DNA of 5,262 nt, from the NCBI GenBank assembly GCA_016929205.1, contig JAFGJF010000040.1, positions 1 to 5,262 of the forward strand, written 5' to 3'. Each line of letters begins with the position of its first letter. The stretch's first letter is position 1. The stretch comes from Anaerolineae bacterium (GTDB lineage: Bacteria; Chloroflexota; Anaerolineae; JAFGEY01). The position numbers and the translations under genes were made by a program. Under the pieces are notes generated by a model. That model saw only the letters and a list, made by a program, of their open reading frames with translations, ran no database searches and was not told the origin of the DNA. Positions 1 through 5,262 of the stretch are shown here, one piece after another.

Positions 1-171
1 ACGGCGGTGATCATCGCCCACCGGCTGGCGACGATCGAACGCGCGGACGACATCCTGATCCTCGAGGATGGACAGATCGTCGAATACGGCATGCGCAAGC
101 AGCTTGCCGCCGATCTACACTCGCAGTTCAGCACACTCGGACGAACCGGGCTGAAAGAGGTGCTGGAATGA
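1..171 (+). CDS. ABC exporter half-transporter, C-terminal end (partial, 5' end outside window)
   Basis: This is the last 56 codons, in frame from base 1, of an ABC transporter ATP-binding/permease protein. The fragment opens at the end of the nucleotide-binding domain: '[17 protein letters not shown]' is the H-loop (switch His at fragment residue 7). It is followed by the usual '[13 protein letters not shown]' strand-turn-strand and a short helical tail. The Walker A, Walker B and signature motifs lie upstream of the window. The TGA stop overlaps the ATG of the next gene (ATGA), so the two are almost certainly one operon and translationally coupled. In heterodimeric exporters the gene pair encodes the two halves. 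The canonical H-loop here and the altered Walker B in the partner suggest this subunit supplies the catalytically competent ATP site. That is inference, because its own Walker B is not visible. The substrate cannot be deduced. Confidence 0.9.
   Translation, partial: TAVIIAHRLATIERADDILILEDGQIVEYGMRKQLAADLHSQFSTLGRTGLKEVLE
157..162 (+). promoter_or_regulatory. Ribosome binding site of the second ABC gene, inside the upstream gene
   Basis: GAGGTG lies 5 nt before the ATG at 168, within the last codons of the upstream ABC gene. Together with the 4-bp ATGA overlap it supports this start codon and translational coupling between the two exporter subunits. Confidence 0.7.
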
Positions 172-2078
172 ACCATCATCCGAGATCGGGTTCCTCACAG
201 ACGCTGCCGTCAATGGCTTACGTGACCTGGCGGCTCTTTCGCTACCAACCAATCTTGAGCTCTGTTAGCGGCCTTTGCTGGGTCTTTTTCCACTCTTTTC
301 CGCTCGTGCCCGGGCTGTTGGCCAAGGCGTTTTTCGACGTGCTGGCCGGCGACGCCCCGGCCGGCCTGACCCTGGGCAGTGTCTTGGCCCTCGTTGTTGC
401 CTCGACAGCAGCACGCATTTCATTCGTGTACGGCGACATCCTGGCCGGCGTCTTGTCCAGTTCCAGCCTGCGTGGACTGCTGCAGCGCAACCTGCTGGTG
501 CGCATCCTGGAGCGTCCCGGTGCCAGGCCGGTGCCGGGCAGCACGGGTAAGACGCTTTCCACACTGCGCGATGACGTGGACGGGCTGCAGATCATGCCCG
601 GGTGGTTCTTTGACGCCATCGGCTATCTGATTTTTGCCGGGGGCGGCATGGTCATCTTGATGCTGGTTGACGTATGGGTAGCCCTGCTGGTATTTGTGCC
701 CATCGTCCTGGTTCTCGTTCTCACCCACGCCGTGCGCACGCGGCTGACGTACGTGCGCGAATGCAGCCGCGCGGCGACGGCACGCCTGACCGGTGCGATG
801 GGCGATCTGTTTGCGTCCATACAGGCCGTGCAGGTCGCCAGCGCAGAAGTAAGCATGGTGCAGCAGGTAAGTCGCCTCGGAAAAGGGCGGCAGCGAGCCG
901 TGCTGCGCGACCGCTTGCTGGGGCTGTCACTGGACACTATCTTTACCAATGTCGCCAACCTCGGCGCCGGGCTAACGCTGCTCATTGCCGCCTCCAAGAT
1001 CAGAAACGGCGCGTTTTCCGTCGGTGATTTCGCGCTTTACAGCACCTACCTGCTCCAGGTCACCGACATGACCGGGTTTTTGGGTTACCTGGTGAGTACC
1101 TACCAACAGTCGGGTGTGTCGCTCAGGCGGGCGGTCGACTTGATGCAAGGCGCCCCGCCGCACCGGCTGCTGGAACATCATCCGATACCTATCCGAGGCC
1201 CTCTGCCAGAACTGCCCCCGTTGATCAAACATAACAACGATCGCCTGGAAAGACTGGAGGTGCGAGGCCTGACGCTGTGCCATCTCGACTCCGAACGCGG
1301 CATCAAAGACATCTCTTTTACCCTCGAACGGAACAGCCTGACGGTCATCGTCGGCCGGATTGGTGCCGGCAAGACCACGCTCTTGCGCGCGCTGCTCGGC
1401 CTGCTTACGCCCCAGGCGGGCCAGGTGCGTTGGAATGGGACCAAGGTAGAGGATGTGGCTCGTTTTCTCGTGCCGCCGCGCGTGGCCTACACCCCGCAGG
1501 TTCCGATGCTGCTCTCGGATACGCTGCGCGAGAACATCCTCCTGGGGTTGCCCGACCGGGATGATCTGCTCTCCGAGGCCGTCCATCGTGCCGTGCTCGA
1601 CCGCGACCTGGCAGGGTTTCCTGATGGCCTGGACACGTTGATCGGGGTCAAAGGGACCAGGCTCTCGGGCGGACAGGTGCAGCGCACGGCGGCGGCGCGT
1701 ATGTTTGTCCGCCAGCCCGAGCTGCTGGTGATGGACGATCTGTCCAGCGCGCTGGATGTAGAGACAGAGCAGCTCCTCTGGCAGCGGGTATTCAGCCAAT
1801 CGGCGACCTGCCTGGTTGTCTCACACCGTCACGCCGTGCTCGAACGGGCAGAGCAGATCCTCGTCTTGCAGGATGGACGGATCATCGCCCAAGGTAAGAT
1901 CGAGGAACTACTTGAGACGAGCGCCGAAATGCAGCGCCTGTGGGCAGGGAAAACAAACAACACCCCAACAAAGAAGGTGTGTTTACACGGCACGGCTTCA
2001 AGCTCTCACGGGGCAAATGACGTGCCAGCAATACACCATGTACGATCTGGCTTTCAGTCGCCAAAACCGAAAAAATAA
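168..2078 (+). CDS. ABC exporter half-transporter, degenerate-site subunit of a probable heterodimer
   Basis: A 636-residue fusion of a transmembrane domain (about residues 20-330; hydrophobic stretches near 30-58, 66-90, 150-187, 258-276 and 284-310) and an ATP-binding domain (about 362-594). Visible motifs are Walker [10 protein letters not shown] (396-404, Lys402), Q-loop YTPQ (Gln444), signature LSGGQ (499-503), Walker B LLVMDD (519-524), D-loop SSALD (526-530) and H-loop His553. The residue after the Walker B Asp is Asp524 instead of the catalytic Glu, and the A-loop aromatic seems replaced (Cys371/His372). In heterodimeric exporters such as TM287/288 and BmrCD, a Walker B Asp marks the non-hydrolysing site, while the intact LSGGQ serves the partner's active site. 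The partner would be the gene ending at 171. The protein should sit in the cytoplasmic membrane and export an unknown substrate. Family members I recall end near the 'LWAG' at 591-594. Here 42 further residues (595-636), polar and without recognisable structure, run on and overlap the convergent gene by 25 bp. The start is fixed by the ATGA overlap and the GAGGTG site. Confidence 0.93.
   Translation: MNHHPRSGSSQTLPSMAYVTWRLFRYQPILSSVSGLCWVFFHSFPLVPGLLAKAFFDVLAGDAPAGLTLGSVLALVVASTAARISFVYGDILAGVLSSSSLRGLLQRNLLVRILERPGARPVPGSTGKTLSTLRDDVDGLQIMPGWFFDAIGYLIFAGGGMVILMLVDVWVALLVFVPIVLVLVLTHAVRTRLTYVRECSRAATARLTGAMGDLFASIQAVQVASAEVSMVQQVSRLGKGRQRAVLRDRLLGLSLDTIFTNVANLGAGLTLLIAASKIRNGAFSVGDFALYSTYLLQVTDMTGFLGYLVSTYQQSGVSLRRAVDLMQGAPPHRLLEHHPIPIRGPLPELPPLIKHNNDRLERLEVRGLTLCHLDSERGIKDISFTLERNSLTVIVGRIGAGKTTLLRALLGLLTPQAGQVRWNGTKVEDVARFLVPPRVAYTPQVPMLLSDTLRENILLGLPDRDDLLSEAVHRAVLDRDLAGFPDGLDTLIGVKGTRLSGGQVQRTAAARMFVRQPELLVMDDLSSALDVETEQLLWQRVFSQSATCLVVSHRHAVLERAEQILVLQDGRIIAQGKIEELLETSAEMQRLWAGKTNNTPTKKVCLHGTASSSHGANDVPAIHHVRSGFQSPKPKK
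1950..1983 (-). terminator. Candidate weak intrinsic terminator of the minus-strand operon, inside the ABC gene's tail
   Basis: Read on the minus strand, AACACACC (1983-1976) and GGGGTGTT (1966-1959) form a stem of seven pairs with one mismatch and a 9-nt loop. It is followed by GTTTGTTTT (1958-1950). It lies about 70 bp past the esterase stop codon. It is imperfect and the T-tract is interrupted, so it may be leaky. On the plus strand the stem is not followed by a T-run, so it should not stop ABC transcription. Confidence 0.35.
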
Positions 2079-3274
2079 ACGAGCAGATCGTCGATCTGGC
2101 CTCGCCACTGTCCCCAGGAATGCCCTTCCGGCACCTCCAGGTATAAAAGATCGTAGCCCTTGGCCTCCAATACGCCCTTGATTGTGCGGGCGTCAAAATC
2201 CCAGGGATAGCCTGTGCTTACAAAGATCTTGAGTGGCAGCCTTTTTGTGGATTGATAGCCTTCATAGATCGTGTCATCGACAAAGGCCGGGGATTGCATC
2301 GCCACCAGGTGAAAGACGCCGGGGTGGGTCAGCCCACAGTAGGCGGCGTTGACGCCTCCGTAGGAAACACCCAGGATGGCGCGCCTGTCGGGCGAGGAAT
2401 CGGTTTTGTACGTGCGGTCGATCGACGGAACCAGCTCTTGAGCGATGAAAGCGGCGTAGGACGGGTTGCCCAGGAACTCGTCCTGGCGGCGATTGGTGCC
2501 GGTTTGAGGGTCTCGCGGGTCGACAAAGATGGCGATCACCGGCTCGATCGTGCCATCGGCGATCAGGTTGTCGAGTATGGTCGGCATGCTGCCCATGCGC
2601 GAATCGGTGTACTCGTGCGCGTCGGTCACATAGATAGCCGGCAAATCGACGAGCGTTTCATATCCCACCGGTGTATAAACACTATATTGGATCTTGTAAC
2701 CGAGATGCAGACTGTCGATCTCGATTGGCGATCTCAAGTTGCCAGAGGGCACGTTATCGTGGGGGGTGGGTTCTTGCGGAAAGACATAGTCGGGCATCGC
2801 GACCACGGAATTTGGGCCGAATCCACCCCACTGCTGCAAAGGGTTAGCCGGATCCGGGATCCCTTCCCGGTCATTGACGACAATGCGGTATTCGAGGCGC
2901 GCGTCGGTGGGGAACGTCTCATAGGTCACCCAGAGGTCGCTTTGGCCGACCCGCCGTCCTTGCAGTGCCGGCCCGGCTTGCCACTCTGTAAAATCGCCCA
3001 CCCAATTGACCGATTTCGCTTTTCCCCGGTAGAGAAAAGCGACCCGATCCCCCAGAATAAAGGGAACCTGTTCGTTGTCAACGAGTGCAGTCCAAAAGGC
3101 ATTGGCCTGGCGCCGTTTTCCACTGCTGGCAGCATCCTCCAGGGCCTCGATAAATGAATCGAACGAGGCATATTCTTGGGTATCTGGAGATCTGGGTGTG
3201 CAGGCTATGGTCACCAGGAACAGGCAGATTGCCAGCCAGTTTAGAATCGTTTTTTTCACCTTGAGATGATCCAA
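2054..3274 (-). CDS. Exported lipoprotein esterase, enterochelin esterase (Fes)/esterase D-like, with N-terminal E-set domain
   Basis: A 406-residue protein. Residues 8-25 form a lipoprotein-type signal (KK, hydrophobic core, then 'LVTIAC' with Cys25), so it is probably anchored outside the membrane. Residues about 77-163 resemble an E-set/CBM48-like beta-sandwich ('RVAFLYRG..', 'VGDFTEWQ', 'LEYRIVVND', 'DPANP'), which often precedes the hydrolase domain in Fes-type esterases. Residues about 183-405 are the putative esterase (PF00756-type alpha/beta hydrolase). They hold the nucleophile elbow LGVSYGG with Ser304, a likely acid at Asp359 or Asp361, and His385 in 'PEGHSWGQWR'. The family hydrolyses esters ranging from siderophore trilactones to acylated sugars; the substrate here is unknown. 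The start is TTG, chosen because GGAGG lies 6 nt upstream. An internal GTG (codon 6) lies too far from that site and would shorten the signal's basic end. It is the last gene of the cluster, 13 bp after the lectin gene. Its stop lies 25 bp inside the convergent ABC gene. Confidence 0.9.
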   Translation of the reverse strand: MDHLKVKKTILNWLAICLFLVTIACTPRSPDTQEYASFDSFIEALEDAASSGKRRQANAFWTALVDNEQVPFILGDRVAFLYRGKAKSVNWVGDFTEWQAGPALQGRRVGQSDLWVTYETFPTDARLEYRIVVNDREGIPDPANPLQQWGGFGPNSVVAMPDYVFPQEPTPHDNVPSGNLRSPIEIDSLHLGYKIQYSVYTPVGYETLVDLPAIYVTDAHEYTDSRMGSMPTILDNLIADGTIEPVIAIFVDPRDPQTGTNRRQDEFLGNPSYAAFIAQELVPSIDRTYKTDSSPDRRAILGVSYGGVNAAYCGLTHPGVFHLVAMQSPAFVDDTIYEGYQSTKRLPLKIFVSTGYPWDFDARTIKGVLEAKGYDLLYLEVPEGHSWGQWRGQIDDLLVYFFGFGD

Positions 3275-3280
3275 AGAAAA

Positions 3281-3285
3281 CCTCC
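3281..3285 (-). promoter_or_regulatory. Ribosome binding site deciding the TTG start of the esterase
   Basis: On the minus strand GGAGG lies 6 nt before the TTG at 3274-3272 and only 2 nt after the TGA stop of the lectin gene (3290-3288). This supports the rare TTG start and termination-reinitiation coupling of the two genes. Confidence 0.75.
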
Positions 3286-3287
3286 AA

Positions 3288-3749
3288 TCACTCTTCCGCG
3301 GGACTGACCTGGACGTCCACCGTAACGTATCCCTCGTTATCGCTCAAAATGTCATCGTCGATGCGCAGATACAAGAACCCATCGCGCTCCGCCCGCCAAC
3401 GCAGGCGTTCGCCCACGTAAAACAACTCTCCCCCCTCGCCAATGCGGCCGATCAGGGCTCCACCCGGCACACCCGGCAGCGGGTAAAAGGCAGGAGAGAC
3501 ATAGCGGCGGTGCCCTTGCGGCCCGTGAAGTTCACCCGGCGTGTACAGCCAAGCCCCCTGGGCCTCGATGGTGAGTGAGTCGTTCTCCTGGACGCGCAGG
3601 CCCGTACTCTGCCAATCACGATAAGCAAAGATCTGGATGCTGTCGAGCGACGCGTGCTCGACCTGCCCGCGTTTCTCCTCCTGTGGAATGCTACACCAGC
3701 CGGTCAGGGCGATCAAGGCCAGGAGCGCGAACACAATCGATCGTTTCAT
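3288..3749 (-). CDS. Small exported protein with PA-IL (LecA)-like carbohydrate-binding domain
   Basis: A 153-residue protein. Residues 1-18 are a signal sequence (MKRS, then a Leu/Ala-rich core) ending in 'LTGWCS'. This resembles a lipobox, but a Trp sits just before Cys19, so lipidation is doubtful. Residues about 35-148 match the PA-IL/LecA-like beta-sandwich pattern: 'STGLRVQENDSLTIEAQGAW', then 'GPQGH', then 'LPGVPGGALIGRIG' (91-104), then 'YVGERL', then 'GFLYLRIDDDILSDNEG' (124-140) and a closing strand. In LecA the equivalent loop binds calcium and galactose. Here Asp131-133, Asp137 and Asn138 could do so, but this is inferred from alignment by eye. The ATG at 3749 is preferred because it starts the signal sequence directly and follows a purine-rich GGAAGGG at 7 nt. 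An ATG at 3776 would add nine residues before the signal. It is the middle gene of the cluster, 44 bp after the SPFH gene. Confidence 0.82.
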   Translation of the reverse strand: MKRSIVFALLALIALTGWCSIPQEEKRGQVEHASLDSIQIFAYRDWQSTGLRVQENDSLTIEAQGAWLYTPGELHGPQGHRRYVSPAFYPLPGVPGGALIGRIGEGGELFYVGERLRWRAERDGFLYLRIDDDILSDNEGYVTVDVQVSPAEE

Positions 3750-3756
3750 CGCTTTT

Positions 3757-3763
3757 CCCTTCC
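3757..3763 (-). promoter_or_regulatory. Ribosome binding site of the lectin-like gene
   Basis: GGAAGGG on the minus strand, 7 nt before the ATG at 3749. It is weaker than the GGAGG sites of the flanking genes. The alternative ATG at 3776 has AGGTG 4 nt upstream, so the start choice rests mainly on the signal peptide. Confidence 0.45.
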
Positions 3764-3793
3764 ACGTTGTCCACATACAACACCTATGCCCGG

Positions 3794-4744
3794 CTACTCA
3801 CCGGATGCGGTGTTCAGGTCGAGGATGGGCAAACTGTCGCCGCCGGTGATAATCCACTTGCTGTTTTCCTTGAGCTCTTGGGCGATCAGATAGTCGATGA
3901 CTTTTTTCGCCAGGTCTCCCTTACCTTCCATCGCGGTGAGCAGTGTGCGCACGGCCTTTTGCTGCGCTTCGGCGGCAAGGGCGATGCGCAACGCCTCGGC
4001 TTCTGCCGTCTGCGTGATGCGATAGGCCACAGCATCGGCCTCTTTTTGCGCGCTATAAAAGTCGGCATCAGCCAGCGTCTTTTTTTGCATGGCCTCGGCC
4101 AGGGACTGCTCCTGCCGCTGCACGGCAACCATCCGATCCTTGATCGCGGTGACCACTTCAGGCGGAGGGGAAGCACTCTGGATCTGCACCGTCATAAAGC
4201 GTACGCCATACTGTTCTTCTTTTTCTTCCAGTGCGGACATCACTTCGCTGTTTAGTGCAGCGCGACTGTGCATCACTTCGGTCATCGGCTTGGTGTTGAC
4301 CACGTCGCGCAGCTTGCCCTGCACGAATTCAAAGACGATGCGCTCCGGGTCGGCGACGTCGAGGACAAAACGCTCCGGGTCGGTCACCCGGTAGGTGTAT
4401 TGCAGCGAGACATTCATCGTTACGTCATCCGAGGTCATTGCCGGGATCTGTTCCACGTAACCAAGCCGCTCGCTGACCTTGACAATGATCACCGTATCCA
4501 CCAGCGGGATCTGGATGTGCCAGCCCGGTTCTTCCACGCGGACAAACCTGCCACCTCGCAGATGCAAGCCACGCTCGTACGCGTGGATCTTGTATATTGC
4601 TGCCCGCCCAACAAAAAACAAGGCCGACAGGACGACAAAGACGGCCAACAAGACGATACTCAAACGATACAAACGTTGCAGCCGCCGGGCAAATGGCTGT
4701 CCGGATGCAGGTGCCGGTTCGAGTTGATTCACAGGGTTGGTCAT
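3794..4744 (-). CDS. SPFH/Band-7 (stomatin/prohibitin/HflK-like) membrane protein
   Basis: A 316-residue protein. A polar N-terminus with basic residues (17-27) precedes one transmembrane segment (about 29-47, 'LSIVLLAVFVVLSALFFVG'). An SPFH/PHB domain follows at about 50-210, with 'YERGLHLRGGRFVRVEEPGWHIQIP', 'MTSDDVTMNVSLQYTYRVTDPE' and 'GVRFMTVQIQSASPPPEV'. These are the standard landmarks: exposed 'ERG', 'PG.h..iP' and the 'V.v..i.pP.ev' segment. Residues about 205-270 are rich in Ala, Glu, Gln and Lys and should form the helical coiled-coil stalk typical of oligomeric SPFH proteins. Members of this family assemble into large membrane rings or microdomain scaffolds and often modulate proteases or membrane enzymes. 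The exact role here is unknown. The start is ATG with GGAGGT 5 nt upstream. It is the first gene of the cluster and lies downstream of a recognisable promoter. No NfeD-like or HflC-like partner lies within the window, unlike many SPFH loci. Confidence 0.93.
   Translation of the reverse strand: MTNPVNQLEPAPASGQPFARRLQRLYRLSIVLLAVFVVLSALFFVGRAAIYKIHAYERGLHLRGGRFVRVEEPGWHIQIPLVDTVIIVKVSERLGYVEQIPAMTSDDVTMNVSLQYTYRVTDPERFVLDVADPERIVFEFVQGKLRDVVNTKPMTEVMHSRAALNSEVMSALEEKEEQYGVRFMTVQIQSASPPPEVVTAIKDRMVAVQRQEQSLAEAMQKKTLADADFYSAQKEADAVAYRITQTAEAEALRIALAAEAQQKAVRTLLTAMEGKGDLAKKVIDYLIAQELKENSKWIITGGDSLPILDLNTASGE
4341..4383. repeat. 13-bp direct repeat inside the SPFH gene, 30-bp period
   Basis: CGCTCCGGGTCGG occurs at 4341-4353 and again at 4371-4383. 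On the coding strand the copies encode the two 'DPER' units of 'TDPERFVLDVADPERIV' (residues 122-137). The period is exactly ten codons, so a duplication would keep frame. It may be chance plus codon preference. Confidence 0.5.
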
Positions 4745-4749
4745 GATTT

Positions 4750-4755
4750 ACCTCC
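4750..4755 (-). promoter_or_regulatory. Strong ribosome binding site of the SPFH gene
   Basis: GGAGGT on the minus strand, 5 nt before the ATG at 4744. It is a near-perfect Shine-Dalgarno and fixes the start codon. Confidence 0.85.
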
Positions 4756-4824
4756 AGAATACCAAACTGAGGAACAAGTCTTGACGAAATCACTCACCAC
4801 TTTTGCCAGGGTCGCTGACCATGT

Positions 4825-4852
4825 GGCTCTTGTATTGTATCACACGAGAGCC
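4825..4852. repeat. Inverted repeat bracketing the -10 box
   Basis: Arms GGCTCT (4825-4830) and AGAGCC (4847-4852) are separated by 16 bp that contain the proposed -10 element. The arms are only 6 bp long, so chance is possible. If real, a protein bound here would block the promoter. Confidence 0.3.
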
Positions 4853-4862
4853 GCCCTGTAAC
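4834..4862 (-). promoter_or_regulatory. Sigma-70-type promoter of the SPFH-lectin-esterase cluster (extended -10)
   Basis: Read on the minus strand: -35 GTTACA (4862-4857, four of six matches to TTGACA), a spacer of exactly 17 bp, and -10 TACAAT (4839-4834). TG-A directly precedes the -10, giving an extended -10 element. Transcription would start near 4827, leaving a leader of roughly 80 nt before the SPFH ATG. A perfect TTGACA also exists at 4869-4864, but its 24-bp distance from the -10 is too long for a standard promoter. Confidence 0.6.
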
Positions 4863-4878
4863 CTGTCAAGGTTGACAG
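4860..4878. promoter_or_regulatory. Operator-like palindrome immediately upstream of the -35 box
   Basis: CTGTCAA-GG-TTGACAG (4863-4878) is a perfect 7-bp inverted repeat with a 2-bp centre. A second, overlapping dyad AACCT-GTCA-AGGTT spans 4860-4873. The centre lies about 43 bp upstream of the predicted transcription start, where class II activators commonly bind next to RNA polymerase. A hairpin with a 2-nt loop is unlikely, so a DNA-bound dimeric regulator is the better explanation. The regulator is not identified. Confidence 0.5.
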
Positions 4879-4908
4879 TCTCAAAGCCCGGCCTGATCCG
4901 GGTGTGGC

Positions 4909-4944
4909 AAGAAAAAAGGCCCTGGCATCACCTCTGCCAGAGCC
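4909..4944 (-). terminator. Intrinsic terminator of the response regulator gene
   Basis: On the minus strand GGCTCTGGCA (4944-4935) pairs with TGCCAGGGCC (4927-4918) in a 10-bp GC-rich stem (one G-T wobble). The loop has 7 nt and is followed directly by TTTTTTCTT (4917-4909). It starts 15 bp after the TGA stop. A run of seven T also follows the stem on the plus strand (4950-4956, 5 nt away), so it could work weakly in both directions. It isolates the SPFH cluster from the upstream gene. Confidence 0.88.
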
Positions 4945-4958
4945 CCTTGTTTTTTTCA

Positions 4959-5262
4959 TCAGGGCACAATGCCCTGCTCCTTGGCCCACACCGCCGCCTC
5001 GACGCGGGAAGCCGCGTCCAATTTTTGCAGAATATTGCCAACGTGAAAGCTGGCTGTGCGTACGGTAATGCAAAGCTGCCGGGCAATCTCTTTGTTACTC
5101 AACCCTTCCACCACCAGGCGCAATACTTCCAACTCTCGCTCGGTCAGGCCGCCGGGCAGTTCACCACGCTGCCAGGCCACAATCTTGCGCGCAACATCGG
5201 GGCTGAACCACTCGTTTCCCTGTGCTGCCGCGCGCACCGCAGCTACGATGGCCGCCGGCGCT
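4959..5262 (-). CDS. NarL/FixJ-type response regulator, C-terminal LuxR DNA-binding part (5' end outside window)
   Basis: The last 100 codons, open through the right edge. The visible protein begins '..APAAIVAAVRAAAQGNEWFSP', the usual linker at the end of a receiver domain, where a helix 'l..AI..v..G..w.sp' leads to the effector domain. The LuxR/GerE helix-turn-helix follows: 'LTERELEVLRLVVEGLSNKEIARQL', the recognition helix 'RTASFHVGNILQKL', and 'SRVEAAVWAKEQGIVP' to the stop. The linker makes a two-component response regulator much more likely than a stand-alone LuxR activator. The receiver domain with its phosphorylatable Asp is not visible. The protein would bind DNA as a dimer at promoters. 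Its signal and targets are unknown. It points the same way as the SPFH cluster but is separated from it by a strong terminator. A GTG at 5237 is internal to the domain and should not be taken as the start. Confidence 0.92.
   Translation of the reverse strand, partial: APAAIVAAVRAAAQGNEWFSPDVARKIVAWQRGELPGGLTERELEVLRLVVEGLSNKEIARQLCITVRTASFHVGNILQKLDAASRVEAAVWAKEQGIVP

Noticed and set aside
972..1799. 275-codon open frame on the minus strand opposite the ABC gene
   Set aside because: It lies opposite highly conserved ABC motifs. The His, Gln and Arg-rich product resembles no family.
1989..2026. GGCACG...CGTGCC inverted repeat near the end of the ABC gene
   Set aside because: Arms of 6 bp with a 26-nt gap and no T-run. 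It is too weak to call a terminator.
2252..3157. Long open frame (301 codons) on the plus strand opposite the esterase gene
   Set aside because: It has no recognisable domain and its composition is biased toward Arg, Val, Gly and Asp, as expected of a shadow frame. The opposite strand encodes a clear signal peptide and a catalytic triad.
3747..3776. Upstream ATG (3776) as start of the lectin-like gene
   Set aside because: It would place nine extra residues before the signal sequence. The ATG at 3749 gives a normal signal peptide, though the upstream AGGTG keeps the alternative possible.
4268..4861. 197-codon open frame on the plus strand opposite the SPFH gene and its promoter
   Set aside because: It is a shadow of the SPFH coding strand, has no domain, and crosses the promoter region of the real gene.
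4864..4869. Perfect TTGACA on the minus strand as the -35 box
   Set aside because: It is 24 bp from the TACAAT -10 box, far outside the usual 16-19 bp. GTTACA at 17 bp is preferred, and this TTGACA is better explained as one arm of the palindrome.
4887..4902. Small hairpin CCCGG-CCTGAT-CCGGG between the terminator and the palindrome
   Set aside because: It has a five-pair stem with no T-run on either strand. The strong terminator beside it is sufficient, so I see no clear role.

Overview
The window is a compact, protein-coding bacterial segment with moderately high GC, no RNA genes, no mobile elements and no CRISPR. The style of the proteins suggests a member of Chloroflexota, possibly Anaerolineae or a relative. 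These proteins are a NarL-type regulator with an 'RTASFH' recognition helix, a paired ABC exporter of the '[12 protein letters not shown]' type, and a Fes-like secreted esterase ending in 'EGHSWGQWR'. This assignment rests on remembered family resemblance, not on a search, and is only moderately secure.

Layout. Left part, plus strand (1-2078): the last 56 codons of one ABC exporter half-transporter, followed by a complete second half-transporter (636 aa). The two overlap by an ATGA stop/start, so they are translationally coupled and very likely form a heterodimeric exporter. The second subunit has Asp where the Walker B catalytic Glu normally sits, as in the degenerate site of asymmetric exporters. 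It also has an unusual 42-residue C-terminal tail that runs into the neighbouring gene.

Middle and right part, minus strand (4744 down to 2054): a three-gene, operon-like cluster transcribed toward the ABC genes. In transcription order it encodes a membrane-anchored SPFH/Band-7 protein, a small exported protein with a PA-IL (LecA)-like carbohydrate-binding domain, and an esterase with a lipoprotein signal, an E-set/CBM48-like domain and an alpha/beta-hydrolase domain. Gaps are 44 and 13 bp. A good extended -10 promoter lies about 90 bp upstream, with a perfect 16-bp palindrome (CTGTCAAGGTTGACAG) touching its -35 box. The cluster reads tail-to-tail into the ABC gene with a 25-bp overlap, and its only candidate terminator lies inside the ABC reading frame.

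Right edge, minus strand (4959-5262): the C-terminal part of a NarL/FixJ-type response regulator with a LuxR helix-turn-helix, closed by a strong intrinsic terminator. That terminator separates it from the SPFH cluster.

The two blocks do not obviously share a pathway. The SPFH-lectin-esterase cluster encodes three proteins predicted to act in or outside the membrane and is the least ordinary item here. The palindrome next to its promoter suggests regulated expression. The adjacent response regulator is a natural but untested candidate to control it.
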